NCBI GenBank assembly: GCA_002348705.1
Contig: DEAU01000030.1
Coordinates: forward strand, 39,036 to 103,035
Direction: 5' to 3'
Length of the DNA stretch: 64,000 nt
From: Candidatus Neomicrothrix sp. UBA2974
Lineage (GTDB): Bacteria; Actinomycetota; Acidimicrobiia; Acidimicrobiales; MedAcidi-G1
The notes beneath the pieces are model-generated. The model made no database searches. It worked only from the letters and a program-made list of their open reading frames with translations, and was not told the origin of the DNA. Positions 26,902 through 35,437 of this stretch are shown here, in pieces. Position numbers and translations under genes: made by a program. Position 1 is the first letter of the stretch. Each line of letters begins with the position of its first letter.

Positions 26902-26910
26902 GGAGGGAAG
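26902..26910 (+). promoter_or_regulatory. Ribosome binding site of the phosphoribosyltransferase gene
   Basis: GGAGGGAAG lies eight bases before GTG 26919. It sets the start within an open frame reaching back to 26811. Confidence 0.55.
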
Positions 26911-26918
26911 GCAGCGGC

Positions 26919-27443
26919 GTGGCAGACGAGCCGATTGGCGATTCCGGCCGTGAGGAAATGGACTGGCCCGGCTACGGCGCGGCAGTTCGCGAACTGGCCC
27001 AGACAATCGCTGAAGATGGCTACCGCCCGGACATGATCCTGGCTATCGCCCGTGGAGGACTTTTCGTGGCAGGTTCGCTGGGCTACGCCCTCGCGGTGAA
27101 GAACCTCTACGTGATGAACGTTGAGTACTACACAGGGGTCGACGAGCGCCTCGATATTCCGGTGATTCTCCCTCCCGACGTGGACTGGGTGGAGTTGGAT
27201 GACAAGAGGGTCCTTATTGTTGACGACGTAGCTGATACCGGGCACACCCTCGATTTGGTTCGGCGGACAGCGCTGGAAAAGGTCGGCGAGGTGCGGTCGG
27301 CAGTGCTCTACCAGAAACCCCAGTCGGTGGTCGATTGTGAGTATGTCTGGCGGCACACTGATCAGTGGATCAACTTCCCTTGGTCAACCGAGCCTCCTGT
27401 GGTCGACCTGGAGGGTGCCGGGACCGTCGTTTTGGATGCCTGA
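26919..27443 (+). CDS. Phosphoribosyltransferase (xanthine/guanine-type)
   Basis: 174 residues with the type I PRTase fold. The PRPP loop RVLIVDDVADTGHTL is near residues 90-104, and ILAIARGGLFVAG forms the pyrophosphate loop region. It is nearest in outline to the COG2236 xanthine-guanine PRTase group that salvages purine bases. The GTG at 26919 has a strong ribosome site. It stands at the left border of the purine/N-heterocycle island and converges on the amidase gene with stop codons six bases apart. A role in salvage beside the catabolic genes is inference. Confidence 0.8.
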   Translation: MADEPIGDSGREEMDWPGYGAAVRELAQTIAEDGYRPDMILAIARGGLFVAGSLGYALAVKNLYVMNVEYYTGVDERLDIPVILPPDVDWVELDDKRVLIVDDVADTGHTLDLVRRTALEKVGEVRSAVLYQKPQSVVDCEYVWRHTDQWINFPWSTEPPVVDLEGAGTVVLDA

Positions 27444-27457
27444 GCCCATTCAGGCAT
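27436..27457. terminator. Inverted repeat spanning two convergent stop codons
   Basis: ATGCCTGA and TCAGGCAT form an 8-bp perfect stem with a 6-nt loop. The left arm contains the stop of the PRTase gene and the right arm the stop of the amidase gene. Probably a shared bidirectional terminator; no T-run. Confidence 0.55.
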
Positions 27458-28895
27458 GTAATGGCGGACGATTGGCCGACCAGTTCAGGGCGCGTTCCAG
27501 TTGCCCCGCCATCGACAGCAGGATGTCTTCACGTCCATAGGCGCCGACCAGTTGCACTCCGACTGGCAGGCCCTCGGTTGAACCCGTTGGCAGCGAGATG
27601 GCCGGCTGGCCGGATGCATTGAAGGGTGATGTGTAGACCGAGTAGGGGATCGAGCGCTTTGACCCTCGCATCGGCTCGTCGTCGCTAGGGGTGAGCTCGC
27701 CCAATTTCGGGGCGGGACGAGCGGTGGTCGGTGTGAGGAGTATGTCGAAGTCCTCCCACCAGGCCGCCATGGAGCGTCGCCAAGTGCCCATGATTCCTTG
27801 CGCCTTCAGGTAATCGGGGGCGGTGACGCCTCGGCCAGCCTCGGCCATGGCCCAGGTTCCGGGCTCAACGTCTTCTTCGGTGACTGGGCGGCCCAACTGC
27901 TCGCCCAAGGTTTCCATGTTCACCACAGCCCCAGCTCGCCAATGGAGGTTGAACGCCCAGACCAGATCTTTGATCACGCCGACGTGACGGAAGGCCTCGG
28001 GTCGGGACTCGACAACCACATGGCCGGCGTCGGCCATCAGGTCGGCGGCCTTGCGCACGGCGTCCTCGCAGTCGGGGTGATTTTCGACGCGGTGGTTGTC
28101 GGGCATTAGTCCGACGCGAAGGCACTCCGGATCCGTTGCAGCTTGGTCGATGTAGGGCCTTCCGTAGTCGGGGGCAACCACGCCGTCACCGAGGAACGGG
28201 ATGGCGCAGACATCGAGGATTGCCGCCGTGTCGCGCACGCTGTGGCTGACTACGTGCTGGCAGGAGAATGACCATTCCTCGCGCGGCCCCTGCGAGATCC
28301 GTCCTCGCGATGGTTTGAGGCCTACTAGGCCGCACATGGCGGCTGGGATTCGGATCGACCCACCGCCGTCGCTGGCATTGGCTGCAGGCACCATCCCTGC
28401 GGCGACCGCTGCAGCTGCGCCGCCGGAGGATCCACCAGCTCCGTGTGCGAGGTTCCACGGGTTACGGGTCGGGCCATATGACCGGGGTTCGGTGGTTGCT
28501 ACCAGACCGAGTTCCGGTGTGTTGGTCCGGCCCACGATCACGAATCCGGCCTCTTTGTAGCGGGTGACCAAATTTGCCTCGTCGGAGGCGGTGAAATCGG
28601 CGTCTTTCAGCGCTTGGATGCCTGCGTGGTGGGGCTTGCCGGCCTCGGTTGTCCAGAGGTCCTTTATGAGCATCGGCACGCCGCGAAATGGCCCGTCAGG
28701 TAGTTCGGTGGAGGCAGCCAATTCCAGCGCCTCCTCATACTGCTTGTGGATAACGGCATTGAGCTTTTCGTTGAGGCGCTCGATTCGGCCAATGGTGGCC
28801 TGCACGGCCTCGACGGGAGAGAGTTCGCCGGCGCGGATGCGATGTGCGAGTTCGACGGCGTCAAGCCGGGCTAGATCAGAGTCGGATGTGGACAT
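27450..28895 (-). CDS. Amidase (amidase-signature family)
   Basis: A 481-residue serine amidase. The Ser-cisSer-Lys triad is visible: the catalytic Lys lies in PMLIKDLWTTEAG, the cis-Ser in GGSSGGAAAAVAAG and the nucleophile in SDGGGSIRIPA. The C-terminus ends with the usual PTGSTEGLPVGVQLVGAYG. Related to GatA-like enzymes but without gatB/gatC, so it hydrolyses a small amide. It opens the island, transcribed away from the YheO/DauR-type regulator gene 59 nt upstream and in the same direction. Confidence 0.92.
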   Translation of the reverse strand: MSTSDSDLARLDAVELAHRIRAGELSPVEAVQATIGRIERLNEKLNAVIHKQYEEALELAASTELPDGPFRGVPMLIKDLWTTEAGKPHHAGIQALKDADFTASDEANLVTRYKEAGFVIVGRTNTPELGLVATTEPRSYGPTRNPWNLAHGAGGSSGGAAAAVAAGMVPAANASDGGGSIRIPAAMCGLVGLKPSRGRISQGPREEWSFSCQHVVSHSVRDTAAILDVCAIPFLGDGVVAPDYGRPYIDQAATDPECLRVGLMPDNHRVENHPDCEDAVRKAADLMADAGHVVVESRPEAFRHVGVIKDLVWAFNLHWRAGAVVNMETLGEQLGRPVTEEDVEPGTWAMAEAGRGVTAPDYLKAQGIMGTWRRSMAAWWEDFDILLTPTTARPAPKLGELTPSDDEPMRGSKRSIPYSVYTSPFNASGQPAISLPTGSTEGLPVGVQLVGAYGREDILLSMAGQLERALNWSANRPPLHA

Positions 28896-28954
28896 GGTTC
28901 CGGACCGTACCGGCGGATCTCTTAGTGGGGCGGATCGAGATGGCCTGATAGGAG

Positions 28955-29374
28955 TCAGAACTCCTCGGCACGTTCAAGGTAGTTGTAGACAGTGAACCGA
29001 CTGACTCCGAGCGCCTCGGCCACATCCTCGACCGACTTGCGGAGGGTGAAGGCACCCCGGCCATTGAGTCGAGCTACCGCTTCCTGCTTCTGGGCCCGGC
29101 CCATCTCGGCGCAGCGCAGGCCGATTTCGTTTTCCACCTCGGCGATGAGAGTAGGGAGTGCATCGTGGAGGTCGAGGTGGGGGTCGGGGCGACGAATGCC
29201 GGCCAGGACCTCGCCGCGCCAAGCGACCGGGACGTCTCCATCGACCATAACGTCGGCCGGAACCACGGTTCCGCCCAATGCTTCGGCGACCGCGTTTACG
29301 ACCTCGAGCATCTCTCCGACGGCCGGTACGACCGTCAATGTCTCCTCGGTGGATGTGCCGATAGGACTGGACAC
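28955..29374 (-). CDS. YheO/DauR-type transcriptional regulator, short form
   Basis: 139 residues. The C-terminus has a DauR/YheO helix-turn-helix: KQEAVARLNGRGAFTLRKSV followed by VAEALGVSRFTVYNYLER. The N-terminus keeps only part of the YheO-like PAS region seen in ~220-residue relatives. DauR-type regulators control D-amino-acid or related catabolic genes nearby. It is divergent from the large operon at 29449 across 74 nt that contain two GTTGAC repeats, so it is the obvious candidate to control that operon. GTG start at 29374. Ligand unknown. Confidence 0.75.
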   Translation of the reverse strand: MSSPIGTSTEETLTVVPAVGEMLEVVNAVAEALGGTVVPADVMVDGDVPVAWRGEVLAGIRRPDPHLDLHDALPTLIAEVENEIGLRCAEMGRAQKQEAVARLNGRGAFTLRKSVEDVAEALGVSRFTVYNYLERAEEF

Positions 29375-29401
29375 GGCAGGGACACTAACCTCTGCCCGGA
29401 A

Positions 29402-29418
29402 GTTGACAAAATGTTGAC
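29402..29418. promoter_or_regulatory. Direct repeat GTTGAC, 11-bp spacing, in divergent promoter
   Basis: GTTGAC occurs at 29402-29407 and again at 29413-29418, one helical turn apart. It also provides TTGACA/TTGACG -35-like hexamers for the rightward operon. On the minus strand TTGTCA with TAGTGT 16 bases on would serve the regulator gene. Candidate operator for the adjacent regulator; not demonstrated. Confidence 0.4.
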
Positions 29419-29448
29419 GCGAGACCCAGAGCGCGGCAGCATTACAGG

Positions 29449-30315
29449 GTGACGGCCACTATCGCACGGACACTCGACGAGGCCTGTGCCGCATTAGCCG
29501 ACCGACCCCACGCGGTAGTTCTGGCCGGTGGGACCGACCTCATGGTCGAGGCAAATCGCGGCGGGCGCGACATGGAGGACGTCGTCGTGGTGGACCGGAT
29601 TCCCGAGCTACGAGGGTGGGCTCAACATGGTGGCTCGTTGCGAATCGGAGCTTGCACGACCTGTGCAGAGATAGGAGATGGTGAACTCGCCTCACTGGTG
29701 CCTGCCCTGGCCCAAGCCGCCCGTACCGTCGGATCGCCCCAGATTCGAAATGCGGCAACCATCGGCGGCAATCTTGGCACGGCATCCCCGGCGGGCGACA
29801 CGCTTCCGGTTCTCGCTGCCCTAGATGCCGAGGTGGAGGTCCGGTCGGCTTCGGCATCCCGGATGCTCCCACTGCATGATTTTGTCATCGGGCCTAAGGC
29901 GACTGCTCTAGAGCCGGGGGAGCTAATAGCGGCGGTGCATCTTCCGGTCACTGACGGGCCTCAGGAATTCCTCAAGGTTGGGGTTCGAAATGCGATGGTT
30001 ATCTCGGTGGCATCGCTGGCTCTAGTTGTGGACCGGCCGGGACGAAACGTCCGAATCGCCCTTGGGTCGGTTGGACCAGTGCCGATCCGAGCTGTCGAGG
30101 CCGAGGTGCTGGCAGCGGAAAGGATTGACTGGTCCGGTAATGGCATCCTTGACTCGGAGGTAGTGGAACGGGTCTGTGAACTGGTCGCCGATGCCGCCCG
30201 TCCCATCGACGACCACCGAGGCACCATCGCATATCGACGACATGCTGTCGACGTCCTAGCCAGGCGATCTCTGCGGCGCGCCCTAGCATCCGAGGAGGAA
30301 CGTAATGGCCTCTGA
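29449..30315 (+). CDS. FAD-binding subunit of a molybdenum hydroxylase (CoxM/XdhB-type)
   Basis: 288 residues. Both FAD-binding loops are present: AGGTDLM (26-32) and ATIGGNLGTASPAGD (103-117). This is the middle subunit of three-subunit molybdenum hydroxylases and passes electrons from the 2Fe-2S protein to the acceptor. The 3' end overlaps the Fe-S subunit gene by 11 nt, and the Mo subunit follows, giving a complete M-S-L set. GTG start; first gene of the long operon. Substrate class (CO, purine, nicotinate or other) is not fixed by this subunit. Confidence 0.93.
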   Translation: MTATIARTLDEACAALADRPHAVVLAGGTDLMVEANRGGRDMEDVVVVDRIPELRGWAQHGGSLRIGACTTCAEIGDGELASLVPALAQAARTVGSPQIRNAATIGGNLGTASPAGDTLPVLAALDAEVEVRSASASRMLPLHDFVIGPKATALEPGELIAAVHLPVTDGPQEFLKVGVRNAMVISVASLALVVDRPGRNVRIALGSVGPVPIRAVEAEVLAAERIDWSGNGILDSEVVERVCELVADAARPIDDHRGTIAYRRHAVDVLARRSLRRALASEEERNGL

Positions 30316-30805
30316 GCCGCTGAACCTGAGTGTCAACGGACGTCCGCACCGGGTAGTGGATGCACTGCCGGGAGAGAGTCTGCTCTTCGTCCTTCGGGAG
30401 CGTCTTGGCTTGGCTGGTTCCAAGAATGCCTGCGAGGAGGGTGAGTGCGGCTCGTGCACAGTGCGGGTCGATGGCCGGCTGGTCTGTAGTTGCCTAGTGC
30501 TTGCCGCGGCGACAGATGGGTCCGAGGTGACCACCATCGAGGGGCTCGGCAGCGACTCCTCCGGAGCGGGCCTTGCTGATGTGCAGCAGGCTTTCCTAGA
30601 CGCAGGTGCGGTGCAGTGTGGATTTTGCACACCCGGCCTACTCATGGCAGTCGACCAACTTTTGGACGACGATCCAGCACCCGACGATCTCACTGTCCGA
30701 GAGGCGATCTCCGGGAACCTTTGCAGGTGCACCGGCTACGGGAGAATCCTCGAGGCAGTGGATTTAGCGGCCGCTCGACGTGGCAGTTCGGACGATTCCC
30801 AGTGA
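30305..30805 (+). CDS. 2Fe-2S subunit of molybdenum hydroxylase (CoxS-type)
   Basis: 166 residues with both 2Fe-2S clusters intact. Plant-type ligands are Cys43, Cys48, Cys51 and Cys63 (NACEEGECGSC); the second cluster uses Cys105, Cys108, Cys140 and Cys142 (QCGFCTPG, NLCRCTGY). Links the Mo subunit to the FAD subunit. A GAGGAG ribosome site precedes ATG 30305 inside the previous gene. GTGA overlap couples it to the Mo subunit. Confidence 0.95.
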   Translation: MASEPLNLSVNGRPHRVVDALPGESLLFVLRERLGLAGSKNACEEGECGSCTVRVDGRLVCSCLVLAAATDGSEVTTIEGLGSDSSGAGLADVQQAFLDAGAVQCGFCTPGLLMAVDQLLDDDPAPDDLTVREAISGNLCRCTGYGRILEAVDLAAARRGSSDDSQ

Positions 30806-33141
30806 GCGGTGTGGACGCCATCGTGGACGTTGAGGTCGGTCGGGTCGGGATGGACGCCCCAGCGTCCCGCATTGGCGACGACGCGCCCCGTCCAGACGGG
30901 GTTCCGAAGGTCACCGGAGACTTCGCCTTCTCGAGCGACCTCTGGCACGACCGGATGCTTTGGGGTGGGACCCTTCGGTCGCCCCATCCGTCGGCTGTGA
31001 TCCGTCATCTCGACGTCGGACCGGCCCTGGCGCTCGCTGGGGTATACGCCGCCCTTACGCACGAGGACGTCCCGGGGTCGTCCACCTACGGGCTCGAGCG
31101 GGCTGACCAACCCGTCCTAGCTGACGGAGTGGTGCGTTACGAGGGGGAACCGGTAGCCATTGTCGCCGCCGACCATCCAGCAACGGCGCGCCGGGCGCTG
31201 GATGCCATCGTGGTCGAGTACGAGCCGATTGAGGCACTGGTCAACTCGGAGTTGGCCGAGGCTTCGGAGCCCATTCATCCGGACGGCAACGTCTTTCGGC
31301 GCATCCATCTGCGCCATGGTGACCAGACGGTCGTCGGCCGATCGGATCTGGTATCTGTCGAGGGAATTTACGAAGTGGGGATGCAGGACCAGGCCTTTCT
31401 TGGGCCCGAATCCGGTATGGCCGTGCCCGATGGGGATGGCGGTGTCGATCTCCACGTGGCCACCCAGTGGTTACACGCCGACCGGGATCAAGTGGCGGCC
31501 TGCCTCGGTCTACCTTCCGACCGAGTTCGTCTTTCTCTGGCTGGCGTCGGAGGAGCTTTCGGTGCTCGGGAGGACCTCAGCCTCCACGTACACCTCTGCC
31601 TTCTAGCTCTGCGGACCGGGCGCCCGGTGAAGATGTCGTATTCCCGCGAGGAGAGTTTCCATGGTCACGTGCATCGGCACCCGGCCCGCATGTGGTATCG
31701 GCATTACGCCAATTCTGTCGGCGACCTAGTCCGAGTTGAGGCTCACCTACTATTCGATGGCGGCGCCTATGCCTCGACGAGTTCCGCCGTACTTGCCAAC
31801 GCGACCTGCTTCTCCACCGGCCCCTATCGGGTTCCGTCCGCCGAAGTTGAGGGCGTGGCAGTCCGGACTAACAATCCGCCGTGCGGTGCCATGCGGGGCT
31901 TTGGTGCCGTGCAGACCTGTTTCGCCCATGAGGCGCAGATGGACCTCCTTGCTGATGCCTTGGGTATGGATCCGGTCGCCCTGCGTCGTCGGAACGCTCT
32001 GGCCACAGGCGACGTCCTGATCACTGGTCAACGGGTTACCGGAAGCCTGCCGGTGGTCGAGGTCCTCGACGCCTGCGCCGGCCATCCGTCGGCAGCGGTC
32101 AGGCCCGAGGAACCTATGGCACGTCCAGGAGGTGCGGGTCGCACAGCCGATGCTGATCACGTGGTGCGCGGCGAAGCCGTGGCTCTTGGGTTCAAGAATC
32201 TCATGTTCTCAGAGGGGTTCGACGATTCCAGCGAGGCTCGTTGTGAGATCCGCGACGGTGTGGTCACCATCACCAGCGCATGCGCCGAGGTTGGCCAGGG
32301 TTTTGTCACTCTCGTGCGCCAGATTGTCGGCGAGGTACTCGGGACCTCCGAAGTGGTGCTCGAACCGGCATCGACTGTTGGCATCGGATCGGCTGGTTCG
32401 ACATCGGCTAGCCGCCAGACCTGGATGTCTGGAGGAGCTGTGCAGTTGGCCTGTGAAGCTGCTCGGAGCGACCTCCTAACAAGAATCGCTGGCGACTACG
32501 AGGTCCCCGCTGATGACCTCTCTTTGGTTGATGGCCAGGTGACTGGCCTGCCTGATGGATACTCCCCGTCCTTGACCGAGGCAACTGGCGAACCGGTCGT
32601 GGCCTCCGTGGTCCATCGACACGCACCAACGGTCCCACTAGACAGTGATGGACAGGGTGACGCACACGTTTCTTTTGCTGTGTCGGCTCACCGGGCCATC
32701 GTCGACGTGGACCCTGATCTAGGCCTTGTTCGGGTGGTAGAGCTGACCACGGCACAGGACGTAGGCCGCATCCTCAATCCCCGTCAGGCTGTGGGCCAAC
32801 TTGAGGGTGGAGCCGCACAGGGGGTGGGCCTCGCCGTTATGGAGGAGGTCCAAGTGGAGGGTGGACGGATCCGCAACGCCTCTTTCACCGACTATTTGAT
32901 TCCCACTGCACTTGACATGCCGCCAGTGGAGATTGCCGCGCTGGTGGAGCAGCCGGAGCCAGGTGCCCCGTTTGGCGCAAAGGGGATCGGCGAGTCACCG
33001 ACCATCTCGTCGACGCCGGCAGTGGTCGGTGCAATTCGTTCCGCCACCGGTCTCGCCCTACCTCGTGTTCCCGTCCGACCTGAGGACATTGCCCTAGCGG
33101 ACCGGGACCCCGTCAAATCCTCGCCGGAGGTTGCGGCGTGA
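30802..33141 (+). CDS. Molybdopterin-binding subunit of molybdenum hydroxylase (XdhA/CoxL-like)
   Basis: About 779 residues. RIGDDAPRPDGVPKVTGD is the usual entry of the Mo subunit. GVGGAFGAREDL, CGAMRGFGAVQ, AEVGQGFVTLVRQI and GAPFGAKGIGESPT mark the MCD-cofactor and active-site segments, the last holding the catalytic Glu. The AYRSFR loop of CO dehydrogenases is absent, so this is a xanthine-dehydrogenase-type hydroxylase rather than form I CODH. The GTGA start overlaps the Fe-S gene stop; GTGA also couples it to the M20 hydrolase. The precise start (30802 or 30811) is uncertain. Confidence 0.92.
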   Translation: MSGVDAIVDVEVGRVGMDAPASRIGDDAPRPDGVPKVTGDFAFSSDLWHDRMLWGGTLRSPHPSAVIRHLDVGPALALAGVYAALTHEDVPGSSTYGLERADQPVLADGVVRYEGEPVAIVAADHPATARRALDAIVVEYEPIEALVNSELAEASEPIHPDGNVFRRIHLRHGDQTVVGRSDLVSVEGIYEVGMQDQAFLGPESGMAVPDGDGGVDLHVATQWLHADRDQVAACLGLPSDRVRLSLAGVGGAFGAREDLSLHVHLCLLALRTGRPVKMSYSREESFHGHVHRHPARMWYRHYANSVGDLVRVEAHLLFDGGAYASTSSAVLANATCFSTGPYRVPSAEVEGVAVRTNNPPCGAMRGFGAVQTCFAHEAQMDLLADALGMDPVALRRRNALATGDVLITGQRVTGSLPVVEVLDACAGHPSAAVRPEEPMARPGGAGRTADADHVVRGEAVALGFKNLMFSEGFDDSSEARCEIRDGVVTITSACAEVGQGFVTLVRQIVGEVLGTSEVVLEPASTVGIGSAGSTSASRQTWMSGGAVQLACEAARSDLLTRIAGDYEVPADDLSLVDGQVTGLPDGYSPSLTEATGEPVVASVVHRHAPTVPLDSDGQGDAHVSFAVSAHRAIVDVDPDLGLVRVVELTTAQDVGRILNPRQAVGQLEGGAAQGVGLAVMEEVQVEGGRIRNASFTDYLIPTALDMPPVEIAALVEQPEPGAPFGAKGIGESPTISSTPAVVGAIRSATGLALPRVPVRPEDIALADRDPVKSSPEVAA

Positions 33142-34463
33142 TCGATTACGCCCCTTCCAATCTCCTTCACGCTGATCTACGGATCGATGGCGACCGACTG
33201 ATGAGGCGCATTGAAGACCTGGCAGCAATTGGGCCGATCGACGGGGGCGGTTCGTGCCGACTGGCCCTGACCGACGAGGACCGAGCGGGCCGAGATCTCG
33301 TAGTTGCTTGGATGAGCGACCTAGGGCTTTCGGTCACTGTCGATGCCATTGGAAATGTCGTCGGCATCCGGCCGGGCCGCACTGACGGCCCACCTACTAT
33401 GACCGGTAGCCATATCGACACAGTGCGCACCGGGGGTCGTTACGACGGCAACCTTGGCGTGCTGGCCGGGCTGGAAGTGGTCGAGACTCTCGAGCGCAAC
33501 GGAATCGAGACTAATCACCCGGTCGCCGTAGCGTTCTTCACTGACGAGGAGGGAGCACGCTTCCCGCCGGACATGCTTGGCAGCCTTGTCTATGTCGGTG
33601 GCATGCCCCTTGAGGAGGCGCTGGACATCGTCGGCATCGATGGTGCGGTGGTTGGCGAGGAACTTGAACGAATTGGCTACCACGGGCCGGCTCCCTGCCC
33701 GGGAGTGGCACCTCGGGCGTTCGTAGAATTGCATATTGAACAGGGCCCGGTGCTGGAGGCCGAAGGCACGACCATCGGTGCTGTGACTGGGGTACAGGGA
33801 ATCTCCTGGACGGAGTGGACGATTACTGGTCAGTCCAATCATGCTGGTACTACACCCATGGAACTTCGCCGCGACGCCGGCCATGTCGCCGCGACTATTG
33901 CCGTGCAGGTGCGGGATCTAGCCAACCGTCTAAACCGCCAGTCCGTCGCCGAGGGACGCCTTGACCGTCAGGTCGGCACCGTCGGTCAGTTGAATTTGCA
34001 CCCGGACCTCGTGAACGTAGTAGCCGGGTCGGCGACTATGACGGTCGACCTTCGCAACACCGACGAGTCCCTGCTGAGTGGGGTGGAAGCGGACCTTGCA
34101 CGCTTTGTCGCGGAGATGGCTGAGGCCGAGGGCGTCACCATCGACAAGAGGACTCTGGCCAGATTTGAGCCAGTCGCCTTCGATGACCGAATGGTGGAGA
34201 CGGTGGCGACGGTGGCCGAACGGCTGGGCCATTCGGTCCGCCGCATGCCTTCTGGGGCGGGGCACGATGCGCAGATGCTGGCCCGAATCTGTCCAACCGG
34301 CATGGTGTTCGTTCCCAGCCGTCACGGAATAAGCCACAACCCGGCAGAGCACACCGATACTGAGGACCTGGTGGCTGGTGCCAACGTCCTCCTCCACACC
34401 CTCCTTGTTCTGGATGCTCACCCGCTCGAATCGGGAGTTCCTAGCGATGGAGAAGAGGACTAG
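33138..34463 (+). CDS. M20-family Zn hydrolase (N-carbamoyl-L-amino acid / allantoate amidohydrolase)
   Basis: 441 residues of the hydantoinase/carbamoylase branch of M20. Metal ligands: His92 in GSHIDTVRTGG and Asp103 in YDGNLG, the pair Glu137-Glu138 in TDEEGARFP, a His in ELHIEQGP and a late His in GAGHDAQ. It hydrolyses a ureido group to ammonia, CO2 and an amine. Allantoate, ureidoglycine and N-carbamoyl-L-amino acids are family substrates. No hydantoinase or allantoinase neighbour is present. GTGA overlap with the Mo subunit gene. Confidence 0.9.
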   Translation: MIDYAPSNLLHADLRIDGDRLMRRIEDLAAIGPIDGGGSCRLALTDEDRAGRDLVVAWMSDLGLSVTVDAIGNVVGIRPGRTDGPPTMTGSHIDTVRTGGRYDGNLGVLAGLEVVETLERNGIETNHPVAVAFFTDEEGARFPPDMLGSLVYVGGMPLEEALDIVGIDGAVVGEELERIGYHGPAPCPGVAPRAFVELHIEQGPVLEAEGTTIGAVTGVQGISWTEWTITGQSNHAGTTPMELRRDAGHVAATIAVQVRDLANRLNRQSVAEGRLDRQVGTVGQLNLHPDLVNVVAGSATMTVDLRNTDESLLSGVEADLARFVAEMAEAEGVTIDKRTLARFEPVAFDDRMVETVATVAERLGHSVRRMPSGAGHDAQMLARICPTGMVFVPSRHGISHNPAEHTDTEDLVAGANVLLHTLLVLDAHPLESGVPSDGEED

Positions 34464-35437
34464 TGAACCGGACGGTGACAGTTGGGGCTGCCCAGATGGG
34501 TCCCATCCAACTTGCTGACAGCCGGTCAGAGGTGGTGGAGCGACTGATCTCCCTTTTGCGGTCCGGAGCTGAGGCCGGTTGTGACCTCGTCGTTTTTCCT
34601 GAACTGACGCTTACCACCTTCTTTCCGCGCTGGTGGGTGGACGACCTATCAGAGGCCGACCACTTCTATGAGACCGAAATGCCCAGTGATGAAACCCGGC
34701 CACTATTCGACGAGGCTCGACGGCTTGGCGTTGGTTTCCATCTGGGCTATGCCGAGTTGACCGAAGACGGCCATCGCTACAACACGGCCCTCCTAGTCGA
34801 ACGCGACGGAACAGTGGTCGGCCAATACCGCAAGGTCCACCTGCCGGGACACGAGGAGAATGAACCGTGGCGGGCCTTCCAGCACCTCGAGCGTTACTAC
34901 TTCGAACCCGGTGAAGGGTTCGAAGTCCATGCAGCGTTCGGTGGGGTGGTCGGCATGGCCATCTGCAACGACCGTCGCTGGCCTGAGACCTATCGGGTCC
35001 TCGGCTTGAAGGGATGTGAACTGGCACTTATCGGCTACAACACGCCGATCCACTATGCGCCGGATCCCGACCAGGACCGGTTACAGGGCTTTCACAACGG
35101 GCTTGTTCTCCAGTCGGGTGCGTATCAGAACGGCATGTGGGTGGTTGGCGTGGCCAAGGCTGGGCGCGAGGAGGGCTGCGACTTGCTGGGTGAGACGTCG
35201 ATCATCGCCCCGTCGGGGGAGGTCCGGGCAATGGCGACGACCGTGGAGGATGAATTGGTGGTGGCTGAGGCCGACCTCGACTTGTGCGCAAATTTCAAGG
35301 AGACACTTTTTGACTTCGGTCGTTACCGCCGGCCCGAGGTCTATGAGCTGATTACCGGGCAAAGGGGTGCCCAGGTCCCTGACCACGTGCGGACGGGCCT
35401 TGCGGATCCGAAGGCAACCGGAGGCGATCTCCCGTGA
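34463..35437 (+). CDS. Nitrilase-superfamily N-carbamoyl-D-amino acid hydrolase-like
   Basis: 324 residues. The Glu-Lys-Cys triad is Glu47 (VVFPELTL), Lys124 (YRKVHLPG) and Cys168 (MAICNDRRWPE). The NDRRWPETYRVLGLKG segment followed by a GYNTP turn is the D-carbamoylase signature rather than a general nitrilase. Known family reaction: N-carbamoyl-D-amino acid to D-amino acid, ammonia and CO2. The GTG start shares its first base with the stop of the M20 gene. A ureido-acid intermediate of a purine or hydantoin-like path is plausible. Confidence 0.9.
   Translation: MNRTVTVGAAQMGPIQLADSRSEVVERLISLLRSGAEAGCDLVVFPELTLTTFFPRWWVDDLSEADHFYETEMPSDETRPLFDEARRLGVGFHLGYAELTEDGHRYNTALLVERDGTVVGQYRKVHLPGHEENEPWRAFQHLERYYFEPGEGFEVHAAFGGVVGMAICNDRRWPETYRVLGLKGCELALIGYNTPIHYAPDPDQDRLQGFHNGLVLQSGAYQNGMWVVGVAKAGREEGCDLLGETSIIAPSGEVRAMATTVEDELVVAEADLDLCANFKETLFDFGRYRRPEVYELITGQRGAQVPDHVRTGLADPKATGGDLP

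Noticed and set aside
30802..33141. Form I carbon monoxide dehydrogenase
   Set aside because: The Mo subunit lacks the AYRSFR-type active-site loop, though subunit order M-S-L is the same.
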